Positions 47,251-58,172 of a stretch of 64,000 bases of DNA are shown in pieces. The notes under the pieces are model-generated. The model worked only from the letters and a program-made list of their open reading frames with translations. It had not been told where the DNA came from and did no database searches. The stretch comes from Canna indica (Eukaryota; Streptophyta; Magnoliopsida; Zingiberales; Cannaceae): positions 60,709,501 to 60,773,500 of the forward strand of contig CP136896.1 in assembly GCA_034359265.1 (NCBI GenBank). Direction: 5' to 3'. Made by a program: the position numbers and the translations under genes. Position 1 is the stretch's first letter. Each line of letters begins with the position of its first letter.

Positions 47251-47953
47251 ATGGAGAATTATTTTATCTCGCAAGAACTCTGGGAGTTGATTGAAGATGG
47301 TTATAATCCTGAGGGATTACCTGCGAATCGAGCCAAAAAATTGAAAAAGAAGGATGCAAAAACTATTCTCTACATTCAGCAAGGACTTTCCGAGCAGATT
47401 GCGACCAGGTTGGGGTGGATAACATCCGCTAAGACTGTCTGACAAGCATTAAAAGATAGGTATCAAGGTACAACCAAGATCAAGGAGGCTCATCTTCAAA
47501 CGATGAGAAGAAATTTTGAAAGTATTTTCATGGATGAGGATGAGGATCTAGATACATTTGTGTGTGATATGATCGAAAGGGCAAACCAGATCAGAAGTTT
47601 TGGGGAAGATCTGAAAGAATCTAAGCTCGTTCAAAAAATTCTGAGGAGTTTGCCTCAAAAATATGATTATGTTGTGTCAGCAATAGAGGAGGGAAATGAC
47701 CTGAAAGTGATGAGCAGTGAGGAGTTACATAATTCTTTACTATCGCATGATGAAAGGATGAAAAGATTTTACATGAAACAGAATGAGGGAGTTGCGTTCT
47801 ATATGAGATCAGGGAATTCCTCGAATCAGGCCAATTCTAGCAAATCCTGGAAGAAACATGATGAAAACTCAGTTCAGTACAAGAATTAAAAACAAAAGAA
47901 GAAAACTCAATGCTTCTACTGCAAGCGAAATGGCCACATCCAAAGGTTTTGTC
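47251..47953 (+). pseudogene. copia gag with zinc knuckle
   Basis: One frame runs from 47251 with TGA at about 47440 (likely a lost Trp before QALKDRYQG) and TAA at 47887. It encodes IKEAHLQTMRRNFESIFMDE, LVQKILRSLPQKYDYVVSAI and the knuckle CFYCKRNGHIQRFC (about 47912-47953). The frame is unchanged through both stops, so only nonsense mutations broke it. Confidence 0.88.
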
Positions 47954-48027
47954 GACTCAAACAGAAGCATGAGTCTAAACGCTTTGCAAATTATGTAGAA
48001 GAGGAGTCCAAAATTAAGGAAGAAACA

Positions 48028-48952
48028 ATGTTGTTGCTGGCAAAGCTCCAAGACAATACAAGGGATGGCTGGTACCTGGATCCAGGGTGCAACAATCACA
48101 TGACATCAAACTTAGATTATTTTATCCATCTGGATAGAAATTATTCTACTTGTGTTAAACTCGGAGATGGCTCAGTGAAAATGTCTGAAGGAAGAGGGGA
48201 TTTGCGCTTAATTACTGATCATAGTGGAGTAATTATCATACAAGTTCTTTTTGTACCTGAGCTTCATTCGAATTTATTAAGTGTTGGACAATTATTGAGA
48301 GATGGCTTTAAGGTACATTTCGAAGGAGATTGCTATAAGATATCTTCAAAATCTGAGCCAAATCATGCATTGTTCAATATTAGTATGGCTTCGAACAATT
48401 TATTTTATCTCAAGAACTTTGAGACGTTATATTTAGTTGTTGATGGGTCTGATTTGGTGACCTGGCATGAAAGATTTGGACACATTAATATGCAATATCT
48501 TAATGACATGGCTACAAAAGGCTTAGTAACTAGTCTGCCTAAGTTAGGAGAAGCTGATGGTAGGGTGTGTCAAACTTGTGCAATGGGAAAACAAGCTTGG
48601 GCACCATTTCCCAAGAGTGCAGCTAACAGAGCTAGTAGAGTATTAGAGCTGATAACACGCAAACATCTGTGGATCTATGGAGGTAAAATCTAATTCTAGC
48701 TTTAGATACTTCCTAGTTTTCATTGATGATTTCAGCCGATATGTTTGGGTATATTGTCTTCACAATAAATCTGAAGCATTCCGTTGTTTTAAGAGATTCA
48801 AAGCTGCTGTAGAAACTGAAACTAGTTGCAAGATTAAAACTTTCAGAACTGATAGGGGAGGGGAATTTTTATCAAATGTGTTTCTAAAGTTTTGTGAAGA
48901 GTATGGTATCAGGAGACAACTAACAACTGCTTATACCCTGCAGCAAAAATAG
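48028..48952 (+). pseudogene. copia protease and integrase remnant
   Basis: Still in the gag frame, it encodes the protease active-site region WYLDPGCNNHMT, where Asp-Ser-Gly has become Asp-Pro-Gly. The integrase zinc domain follows (WHERFGHIN ... CQTCAMGK). A frameshift near 48680 leads to the core at 48677-48952: FIDDFSRYVWVY (first Asp), KTFRTDRGGEFLS (second Asp) and an interrupted end. The catalytic Glu region falls at the stop near 48950. Confidence 0.87.
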
Positions 48953-49193
48953 AAGTTTGGTAGAGATGACCAGATACTTGTTAAGGAGGAGTCATCTACC
49001 AAAAGAATTGTGGGCAGTGGGAGTGAACACATCAGCTTACTTGTTGAACTGAAGCTTCACAAAGGTTGTTTCTACGCCTTATGAGGCATGACATGGTAGT
49101 AAACCTGATGTAAGTAATCTTAGAATCTTTGGAAGTTTAGTTTACTATCATATACATGAACAGCAGAGGAAGAAACTTGACTTCAAAAGCAAA

Positions 49194-50372
49194 ATGGTTG
49201 TGCTGGTTGGTTATAATGCCGAGACTAAAGGGTATCAACTGTATGATCCTATTGAAAAAAAATTGATAATAAGTCGAGATGTTATAATTGATGAGTCTAA
49301 GGTTTATAAGGATAGAGAAGAAGCATCTACTTCAGTGCAAGACACAACAACTAGGTGTGTTAATGTAGATGAAGATGAATTTTTTGAAGCTGTAGAGAAT
49401 GTGGACGAAGGAAGTGATACTGAATTTGCAGTCGAGGAAGATTTGGTTAATGAAGAGACTAATTCTGGTAACCATTCTTCATCTCCAGATAGTGAAGAGA
49501 TTGATTCCGGTAGCAGTTCTTCACCTCCAATTAGGGGATTTCAAAATTTAAGTGAAATTTATGAGAGAATTGAGGTGTGTCAGCTTGCAGAGTTGACTGA
49601 GCCAAGAAGTTTTAAAGGAGCTACAAAGGTCTCAGCTTGGAAGCAAGCCATGGATCAAGAGATGAACTCAATTAAGGCACATCAAACATGGTATCTAACT
49701 GAGTTACCAAAGGATAAAGAAACTATTGGACTCAAGTGGGTCTACAAAATTAAACTGAATGCTGATGGAAGTCTGAACAAATGCAAGGCTCATCTTGTAG
49801 TTCTTGGGTATATGCAGAATGAAGGCACTGACTTTGATGAGACCTTTGCTCCATTGGCTCGAATGGATACAATTGATGGCCATAGATGCATTAAGGAAGT
49901 GGAAGATTATCAGATGGATGTAAAGTCGGCATTTTTAAATGGTGAACTCAAAGAGAGTGTCTATGTTAATCAACCCGAGGGATATGTTATTGAAGGAAGT
50001 GAAGACAAGGTATACAAGTTGAAGAAACCCTTGTATGGCTTGAAACAAGCTCCACGAGCTTGGTATGGTAAGTTGGATGCTTATTTTGTTTCGGAATGTT
50101 TTGACAGAAGTAAAAATGAGCACACTCTCTATGTTAAAAGAACATCTGGAAAACAAATATTGATTGTGTTGGTTTATGTTGATGACCTTTTAATTTGCAG
50201 CAGTGATGAACAACTCAGTTTGGAGTTTAAATCTGAATTGGGAAAGGTGTTTGAGATGACTGATTTGGGATTACTGAAATTTTTCCTGGGAATTGAGGTA
50301 GCACAGAGTGATGAAGGTATTTTTATTTCACAAAAGAAATATACTTCAGAAATTCTTGGTTTGGAATGTTGA
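49194..50372 (+). pseudogene. copia reverse transcriptase (long open frame)
   Basis: It is an open frame of 392 codons. Integrase C-terminal GYNAETKGYQLYDPIEKKLI is followed by an acidic Ser-rich linker, then RT: GLKWVYKIKLNADGSLNKCK, DYQMDVKSAFLNGELKESVY, YGLKQAPRAWYGKLD and the catalytic YVDDLLI. A small deletion removed residues near MDTI-DGHR, where the family has the RT segment before the QMDV motif. The frame ends early at 50372 by a frameshift before RNase H. Confidence 0.88.
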
Positions 50373-51114
50373 ATTGTAACCCAGTCAGAACTCCTATGAC
50401 TACCAATCTCAGTTTGACACCAGACAGTCGTGAAGTACAACCAACTTTGATTATCAAAATCTAATTGGTTGTTTGCTGTATTTGACCAACACTAGACCTG
50501 ATATCTTGCAGAGTGTGAGTTTCCCGTCTAGGTACATGAATTCTCCAAATGCTGCTAATATCATTGCAGCAAAACACATACTTAGTATCTGAAAGGTACT
50601 TCAAAATTTGGTTTACTATTCTCAGGAGCTGGTCATCTCAATGTTACTGGTTTTTCAGATAGTGATTGGGCAAGATCTGTGGAAGATAGGAAGAGTACCT
50701 CTGGGTATTTGTTTAAGATAGGAATTACTTATGTGTGTTGGAGCTCCAAGAAGTAGTCCACAACTGCTCTCTCCTCAGCTGAAGCTGAGTATGTGGCTGC
50801 TGCAGCTGCCGGTTGCAAGGCCACATGGCTCAAGCAAGTTCTTGAAGATTTATGCTTACCTATTGAAGATGCTTTGGTTCTCTACTGCGATAATATATCA
50901 GCAATTTTATTGTCAAATAATCCTATTCATCATTCACATACCAAACACAGATATAAAAGACCATTTTCTTAGAGATTTGGTTCGGGACAAGATTGTGAAA
51001 ATGGAATTTTGCAAGAGTGAAGAAAAGATTGCTGACATTTTTACCAAGGCACTGCCTTATGATAAATTTGCTTACTTCGGGGATTTACTTAAAGTTGATA
51101 AGAGTCTTCATTAA
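50373..51114 (+). pseudogene. copia RNase H remnant
   Basis: The pieces encode TNTRPDI-type and SGAGHLNVTGFSDSDWARS-like text at about 50490-50700. SAEAEYVAAAAAGCKATWLK follows at about 50780, then DIKDHFLRDLVRDKIVKMEF and IADIFTKALPYDKF to the stop at 51114. Frames are mixed with stops. The end of the coding region sits directly before the polypurine tract. Confidence 0.8.
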
Positions 51115-51455
51115 GGGGGAGGATCAGAGTTAATTAAGACTAGCATTTATAGTTGATCTGAATAAAATGTTTTAGCTATCTTTTTAGTCCCATATTGCTT
51201 AGCTCATTTTTGTTTTTAACCACGGCTTTACACATGGATATGAAGTTGTAAGAGTACCGTATAAATTATTTTCTTCTCGCTGATGTATTTTTTGAATTCT
51301 CCAGTTTGAATGAAATCAACTTCTTGTTTGTTTTTCCACCTTGTGTGCGATACGAGTGTTTGAGCAAATGCGTGACTGATCTTCATCACCCGAGATCAGA
51401 TATGTGGTGATCCATTTCTTGATTTGGAGATCATCTGGCTTGATTGGTACTAACA

Positions 51456-51524
51456 GTCCATCAGGTGGTGGATGGTGGCGATGAGGGGGTCGTTCACCAG
51501 CGTGAAATGATCCATGCCTCTCAT
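51456..51524 (-). pseudogene. class II small heat-shock protein, N-terminal part
   Basis: From the ATG at 51524 the minus strand encodes 23 codons, MRGMDHFTLVND and PLIATIHHLMD, the N-terminal motif of plant class II sHSPs. An alternative start is the Met at 51515. Translation would run straight into the copia LTR at 51455. About 85-90 codons between this piece and 46972 are absent, judged against the usual ~155-residue family length. Confidence 0.82.
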
Positions 51525-51593
51525 GTCGACTGAAGTCGTCGCCTTCTGTCCGCTTAACTTCTCCGTTCCGTGTAAGGAGGAGTGAGGAGGAGT

Positions 51594-51695
51594 CTATATA
51601 AGAGGAGAGGAAGTGTTAGGAGAATCAGAGAGAAAGCGATCTTTTTACTTGTGGAGTTTGGAAATCGCCATTAGCATGGATTCCATGGAAAGTTC
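51594..51695 (-). promoter_or_regulatory. remnant heat-shock promoter
   Basis: A TATA box TTATATAG (minus strand, plus 51594-51602) lies about 75 bp upstream of the sHSP start. GGAAAGTTCA (51687-51696) fits a two-unit heat-shock element, nGAAnnTTCn. Spacing is as expected for plant sHSP genes. Function is unproven. Confidence 0.55.
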
Positions 51696-51696
51696 A

Positions 51697-52532
51697 GGAG
51701 GGCACGTGGTTGGAATCGTGTGTCACGTGTTTAGGGCCGCTTACTTGTATTTGGTTTATAGGTTTAAAATGGTAAAATTATAAATATATTCAAGAAATTA
51801 GAAATTGAAAATATAGCGTGTAACGGTGTGAGAAGTAATTACTAACATGAAATTAGAATATGAAACTTTTTGACCATATAGTAAATTTCACTTAATAGAG
51901 CAAATGTATAAATTTTAGAAAAAAAATTAGTTTTCATATTATTAGGAATATAAAAATAATTTTTAATGTTGAATATAGATAAATATTTAAAAAAAAGTCA
52001 TGTTTTGGTAGATTTTATATGCACATATTTATTAAATTAAGAGAAAATATATGACGTGAAAAATATATATTTATTATAGTGAAATCAAATATTATTTCTT
52101 TACCATTACATAAGAAACATGTATATTCATTGTTTCTTAATTTCTATTTATGAGCGATGTTTGAATTGTTTTATCCCCGCACTTACACAATCACTCATTA
52201 TGTCCTTATGTCTCGATCTCACCCATATATGATCGGAGCCCTACTCACACATGACCATGACCCTATTCTCAGCCCTTATCATTCAACACAATCCATCATC
52301 ATTTGTCCGCGCATTTATGGAAAATATATTTTCAAGATAATTAAAATGAGATTATTATATAATATTATTAATTAGCTCATGTAAATTAGTTGAGAAAAAA
52401 AATTAATTTCAAATTATTTAATAATATTTGATGCTTACGATCAAATTATATAGAAATGATATTTGTTGACTTTTATATATAATATAATAAATTAATGATA
52501 TGATCAATTATTTTTTAAAATATATTCGTTGG
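51697..52532. other. AT-rich intergenic DNA
   Basis: I see no supported gene. The open frame at 52157-52375 contains a degenerate coding-like stretch without a recognisable motif. Confidence 0.5.
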
Positions 52533-53239
52533 GCGATCATTTTTGTCCCTATATTTTGGGCTCAAATTGGTATTAATTGATACCTACATTTTAAAAACTT
52601 GAGTATTGATTCTTACAAAAAAAAAAAATATCTATAACTTAGTCACCAACATCAAACACCGTTAAATATATCCTACGTGTTAGATGAACAATATATGTGG
52701 CGGTTTGACGTGATAATTTATTTCTAATTTTTTAATTAAATTCGGGAAAACGATAATTTTAGTCATTACATTTTGGGCCCAAATTGGTACTGATACATAC
52801 ACTTTAAAAAGTTGGATATTGATCCTTATAAAAAAATTTCGTCTATAATATTAATCCCTGTCATCAATCCAATACAAACATTATTAAATTTATCCTACAT
52901 GTTAGACGAAAAATATATGTGACAATTGACGTTGCAAGTTATTTTTAATTGATTTTTTAAACTCAAATCAACTCTGAAACATCGTTTTACCCCAATGATG
53001 TCGTTTTTTACGTAAAATTAAAACACAAACTCAATAAAACAACACAACTTCACTACTATCAAAACACTCGATCGGATTAAAACACCCACTCAAATTAAAA
53101 CACTGTCTCAAACAAACTTAAACCCTAAAATAGAATTTTAACCGAATCTCTCAAATTAGAGTAGATCAAAACATGAAATAAACTATGAAATATCAAATGA
53201 CAGATTGTGCGAATTCTTCGAACTCTAAAATGAGCAACA

Positions 53240-53354
53240 CAAAACAATAGGAGGCAATCCTATTTCTGCAAGTGTGGTGGTAGGTTGTTGGTATTAACAT
53301 CTTGGACCGATAATAACTATGGAAGAATGTTCTGGAGATGTCCATATTACATCG
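53240..53354 (+). pseudogene. GRF-type zinc-finger exon fragment
   Basis: The plus strand (frame through 53267) encodes FCKCGGRLLVL, TSWTDNNYGRMFWRC and PYYI, the core of the plant GRF zinc finger (CxC...NxGRxFWxC). It ends at a strong splice donor GTAAGT (about 53352-53357). A TGA at 53231 closes the frame upstream, so it is a fragment without its own start. It lies between the arms of a long-TIR element, as expected for a captured gene piece. Confidence 0.75.
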
Positions 53355-53531
53355 TAAGTAGATTATTACATTTGTTTTGATTGTATTTTTATTTTTGTAT
53401 TTATTTGATTGATTGTTCTAAATTTTATTGATGATTTTGGATTTTTATTTTGTTTTGGATTGATGATAGACTTACGTTATAGAAGGAAAAATTTTGTAAG
53501 AACCAATACTCAAGTTTTTAAAGTGTAGATT

Positions 53532-54301
53532 AAGGTTTAAAAAACCGCCCCAAACGGTATATACCGGTTTTTGGGGATTCCGGTATTCGATATACCCGGT
53601 ATTTGAAAATACCGGGTATATCATGTATACCGGGCGGTATATGGCGGTATTTCACCATATACCGCACGGTAAGGGCGGTATATGTATTATACCACCCGGT
53701 ATTACACGATATCGGTTTTTTTTATAGAGTTAGATATAATTCTAATAATACAATTGATGAATAAATGCTTAAAATCAATATTCAAATGTCAAATACATGA
53801 ATACAATGTTTAAAAGCCATTTGGTACTCTATTAGGATTTCTCGATACAAGAGAATTACATTAGAATTAATATAGGGCGACACAGGCCCACAACCCAAAG
53901 GGTCTAAAAAATTTAGCGGGACCGTCGAAGACTTTGCGTAGCGCAACATAAGACGTAGCGCAACATCAACTAAGATGATGAATATCATGAGTTGGTACGT
54001 CTTATGTTGCGTACCAACACATGGTATTAATTCTAATGTTATTCTCTTGTATCTATGAAAAATCCTAATAGAGTACCAAATGGCTTTTAAACATTGAATT
54101 TATGTATTTGACATTTGAATATTGATTTTAAGCATTTATTCATCAATTATGTATTATTAGAGTTATATCTAACTCTTAAAAAATAAAAAAATGGTATGTT
54201 ATTTTCCGTACCGTACCGTACCGTGTGTCGATACAGTACGGTACGGTACCAGTTTCGGCTAGTGATCGAAATCGGTACCGGTACCGAGATTTTAAACCAT
54301 G
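53532..54301. mobile_element. 770-bp inverted-repeat element nested in the long-TIR element
   Basis: It is flanked by the nine-base duplication GTGTAGATT (53523-53531 and 54302-54310). The ends AAGGTTTAAAA and TTTTAAACCATG are inverted. Arms extend about 330 bp each (for example GTACTCTATTAGGATTT against AAATCCTAATAGAGTAC). Outer parts are dense in CCGGTAT/TACCG words and a GTACGGTACGGTACC run. A nine-base duplication suggests Mutator-like transposition. It has no coding capacity. Confidence 0.85.
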
Positions 54302-54967
54302 GTGTAGATTCCAATATCAATTTGAACCCAAAATGTAGAGACTAAAATTATCATTTTTCTCGGGTTAAAAATAATAATAATTAAAAAAAAATTGTCAGGT
54401 CAAATTGCCATATATATTTTCCGTCTAATACGTAGGATAAATTTAATAGCATTTGATGTTGGATTGACGGCATGAACTAACATTATGACATAAAATTTTT
54501 GTAAGAATCAATATCGAAGTTTCTAAAGTGTAAGTATCAACACTATTTGAGCCCAAAATATAGGGATCAGAATTATAATTTTCGGTTTAGTATTATAATA
54601 TTTAATTTTATTGACTATTATTTTTTATCACTTGATGTCCAAGAACTACCAATATCAATTAACTAATGTTATGTTATGTTTATTTCATTAGATAAGATAT
54701 AATATGATTGAATAATAAATGATAGTAAATTAAATATATATTTTTTAAATCTAATATATACCTTTGATATAATATTAATTTTATATTATTACGTTCTTAT
54801 TGATTATTTGTTGATCTGATTTTGCCTTAATTTTGGTTCCGGCTTTGTTACCGGGCCAATAAAAATTAATCCAAAGAATGATAATTATGTCTACGCGGGG
54901 GTGTATTTGATATCTTTTACCGAAGAAAGGGGAAAAAAGAAAAAAAGAAGAAGAAGAACCTCTTTCC

Positions 54968-56497
54968 ATGGCGTCAAGGCGGCTCGCCAAATCCCTCCCC
55001 TCCGTCTCCACCCTCAATGCCTTCCGCCGGCACGCTGACTTCGATCCAATCCCTAAACCTGCTGCCCGCTTCGATCTTTCGTCCGTCTTCGATTCCTCCT
55101 CCCCCAACGCCATCGCTTCCGCCCCGCCTCTTCCCACGCTCTCCCTCTCTGCCGCCGCTCCCTCCCGCCTTGCCCGCTTCCTCGAGTCCCACCTCCAGCC
55201 CTCCTTCACTCCCGCCGACCTTCTCCGCCTCCTTCGCCGCCGCCTCCGCCACCACCCCGCCCTCGCCCCCTACGACCTTCATGTTTTCCTTTGGGCCGCG
55301 GGTGTCGATTCCTTCCGCCATGACCATTCCACCTACGAGTGGATGGCCCGTACCCTCGCCGTCACTGACCGGTTCGGCCCCCTCCGCCTCCTCCTCAGCC
55401 GAATGCTCGCCCTACCATGCCCCTGTGCTGACGGCATCTTCGCCTGCCCCCGCATCGAGCCCACCTTCCGCTTCACCATTCATGCATTCTGCCGCGCCGG
55501 CTGCCTCGACGACGCCATCTCCGCCTTCGAGAACGCTCGGAAGTCCATCGACGGCCGCCCCAGCGCGGCTCTCTACAACGCCCTTATGAATGGGTTCGCC
55601 CGGCATCGGGAGCACCAGAAAGCCGTCGACTTGTATGAGAGGATGATCAAGGATCGAGTCAAGCCGGACGCTTTCACCTTCAACATTTTGATCAGTAGCT
55701 GCCTCCGGTGCTCGGACCTTGATTCGGCACTGGATTGGTTCCGCGAGATGAGGGCAAGGGGCTGCGAGCCTAACGTGGTCAGTTTCAACACTCTAATAAA
55801 AGGCTTCTTCAAGCAAAAGAGATTTAAAGAGGGAATTGGGGTTGCAAGGGAGATGCTTGAACTGGGTTATCCCTTCTCAATTGCTACTTGCGAGATTCTT
55901 ATGAATAGTCTCTGTGAAGAAGGCAGAATTCAGGAAGCTAGCCAACTTTTAATGGAGCACCTGAAGAAAGGAGTTGTTCCTGAAGGATTCGATTGCATTT
56001 TTTTGGTAGAGGCACTATGTAAGAATGGAAATGCAGAGAGGGCCTTGGAAGTGGTAGATTCGCTGTGGGAGAAGGGATATCTCGCAAGCGAGGTGACCTG
56101 CACTACTTTGATCGAGGGACTGAGAAGTTTGGGCAAATTAGATGAAGCATGTGGTTTGATGGAGAGAATGCTGCAGAAGAGAATGGTTCCAGACACCATC
56201 ACCTTCAATTCTCTTTTGGAAGCACTTTGTGATGCTGGAAGGACATTGGACGCAAACCAACTGAGAGTATTAGCTTCCAGAAAGGGTTTAGAGCCAGACC
56301 GTGTGACTTTTGGCATATTGGTTTGTGGGTTCTCAAGAGAAGGGAGGAAAAGTGAGGGGGAAGCTGTAGTGAATGACATGTTGGATGTAGGATTCATACC
56401 AAACATTGCAACCTATAACAGATTGATGGAGAGTTTGCAGACTGGAAGGAAACGCTCATCAAAACAGAAAACTGTGAGTTTCAGTAAAGAAGACTAA
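54968..56497 (+). CDS. P-class pentatricopeptide repeat protein, intronless
   Basis: It has 509 residues and starts at an ATG in good context (CTTTCCATGGCG). The N-terminus MASRRLAKSLPSVSTLNAFR is basic and Ser-rich without acidic residues, consistent with an organelle (probably mitochondrial) transit peptide. From about residue 163 onward come eight to nine 35-residue PPR motifs, for example LYNALMNGFARHREHQKAVD (202-), FTFNILISSCLRCSDLDSAL (237-), VSFNTLIKGFFKQKRFKEGI (271-), ITFNSLLEALCDAGRTLDAN (411-) and ATYNRLMESL (481-). No E, DYW or SMR domain follows, so it is P-class, likely binding a specific organelle RNA for processing or stability. The layout resembles Arabidopsis At2g36240-type proteins, from memory only. 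The 5' half is very GC-rich, typical of monocot genes. Confidence 0.93.
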   Translation: MASRRLAKSLPSVSTLNAFRRHADFDPIPKPAARFDLSSVFDSSSPNAIASAPPLPTLSLSAAAPSRLARFLESHLQPSFTPADLLRLLRRRLRHHPALAPYDLHVFLWAAGVDSFRHDHSTYEWMARTLAVTDRFGPLRLLLSRMLALPCPCADGIFACPRIEPTFRFTIHAFCRAGCLDDAISAFENARKSIDGRPSAALYNALMNGFARHREHQKAVDLYERMIKDRVKPDAFTFNILISSCLRCSDLDSALDWFREMRARGCEPNVVSFNTLIKGFFKQKRFKEGIGVAREMLELGYPFSIATCEILMNSLCEEGRIQEASQLLMEHLKKGVVPEGFDCIFLVEALCKNGNAERALEVVDSLWEKGYLASEVTCTTLIEGLRSLGKLDEACGLMERMLQKRMVPDTITFNSLLEALCDAGRTLDANQLRVLASRKGLEPDRVTFGILVCGFSREGRKSEGEAVVNDMLDVGFIPNIATYNRLMESLQTGRKRSSKQKTVSFSKED

Positions 56498-58172
56498 TGA
56501 AATCTGATTCTTAAATCCACCTACCAATTGCCAATTGCTTTTGACAAGACATCCTGGATAGGCAAATAGCAAAAGTTATAGCTGGGAAGGTATTCTTTGA
56601 GAAGTCAGAAACAGTGATAGTTTCTTAAATGGCCAATGGCAAGAAAGGCATTTGAATAACCAAATAGCAGTTGCCACTCTTCTCTAATCCAGAAGATATA
56701 GGAAGTTTTGGTAATATTTATAAGTGCAACTTTAATTATACCCCTTAATCCATTCCCTGTTCCATCAATCTGCTGCTGGTGATGTAGAGAAATGCAACCA
56801 ACTTCAGCTCTATGCAGTGAAATTCTTGGCCATAGTGTGTATTTCCATGGTTGTTTTGTATTTATTGCGTGAAGGCTAAAAGATTGTTAGTGATAACAAA
56901 AGCCTCTTCCATGGATTGATTACTTTTAAATCCTTTTTGAAGTAGCTTGTGGACTAAAACTTCTCTATATGGCAGCAATCCATAACTCAACTTGTAGTTG
57001 TTGGACTAGCAAAGATTCTGTCTGAAGTGCCAGAATGGTTACATGGAAACAAAGAAACTATTATTGCGAGTACATTCGACCAGTTTGAGCTTGAATATGA
57101 ATGAAGTAATTTCCCCTCAGTTTCTGGGAGGGAAGCTTCAAAAATGCCTGGTAATTTTTCTCCATTTCAATTAGAGGAATATTTCTTATTTACTTAACGA
57201 GCCAGCTATGAATTGGCTGCATGCTTAGGTAGATAGATTAGCAAAATTTGTTTGCAATGATCAATGCTAATTGCTAAGTTACAGGGTGAAGTGGATCTTG
57301 ATTCAGAAACTTGTACTCGAGGTTATACCAAGCACAGAAAATGCCTATATTAAATTGAAGCAACAGACTGTTGGTTCACCCATACATTTTATTTATCTTA
57401 CACCAGTAATACTACAGGTAAAAAATCAAAAACGTATTTGATTATCTTTGGATTTTTTTGACGTATTGTTCATTTTTATAAGCATTTGCTTTATAATCGC
57501 AGAAATTATTGGTATACGGCCCTTATTTTCAAACCGATAAAACTGGAACCGTAAAAAAAGAAGTTCAAAATCCAAATCAATTTTGATAGTGTATCCTTAG
57601 TGTTCTTGTATACTATTTTAACAAAAAAGAAAATACATGCACTTATCTTGTATACTATTTTTTAATAAATCAAAGTCGAAATAAAACTTTAAAATTCATT
57701 TTCTTGTGACTATCTTGATTAATTCTACAGTTTTATAGGCTTGATTAATTATCTTGTAATTAAATCCATGGATAACAATGCATACATGCACTTATTTTGC
57801 TGCATCAGGTGGGTGGCAGAGGAGGATCAGATTGTGAACTTTCCCACAGTATGGATGAAGAGGAGAATGCCCTTCTAAAAAGAAAGAGCTAAAATAACAT
57901 GCAGCAAGAAAGGAGAGCTTGCACACCATGCACTCACCAATTTTAATTTGACCTGCGAAGATAGAGGAGAAACAATAGTTGGAAAAGGAAGGGATGGAAA
58001 TGGATTATCACGCACCTGCAACAAGAGCTAATTAACTCCTATAACTTGTAGAAGTATACACATATATTAGTGTGAAATTAAAATATATACATACTAAATT
58101 AGTCTTTTCATTTTTTTCAGCTACCAATTTTTTTTCTACTTGATTATTTATTTCCATACTAGAATCAAATTT
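56498..58172. other. PPR downstream region and intergenic DNA
   Basis: This probably holds the PPR 3'UTR, then AT-rich DNA. No coding frame is supported. The short GAGGAGGATCAGATTGTGAA region near 57820 has no recognisable product. Confidence 0.5.

Larger units (their letters stand above)
46973..51455 (+). mobile_element. Ty1-copia retrotransposon inserted in sHSP gene
   Basis: A truncated 5' LTR (46973-47140, ends GGTACTAACA), primer-binding site TGGTATCAGAGC (47142-47153), gag-pol (47251-51114), polypurine tract AAGGGGGAGGA (about 51113-51123) and 3' LTR (about 51124-51455, ends GGTACTAACA) are in plus-strand order. The ~170 bp shared by both LTRs differ at roughly nine positions, suggesting an old insertion. 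The 5' LTR has lost its first ~160 bp together with the middle of the host gene, so no target duplication remains. Confidence 0.9.
52533..54598. mobile_element. long-TIR (Mutator-like) element with captured GRF exon and nested insertion
   Basis: Both ends carry CCCTATATTTTGGGCTCAAA (left about 52553; right, reversed, about 54560). Each arm holds two tandem ~215-bp units: a PHE-type block ...TGATTCTTACAAAAA..., then AAATTTATCCTACGTGTTAG and ATATATGTGGC-like text. Arms are about 450 bp. A GRF zinc-finger exon sits in the centre and a 770-bp element is inserted in the right arm. I could not fix the target duplication, so the outer limits are approximate. Confidence 0.65.

Noticed and set aside
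54781..55209. Minus-strand frame over the PPR promoter and start
   Set aside because: Low-complexity Arg/Glu text opposite the PPR coding region; no motif.
55017..55589. Long alternative frame inside the PPR gene start, rich in Ser and Pro
   Set aside because: It is a shadow of the GC-rich PPR coding sequence. The PPR frame contains consistent repeat motifs.
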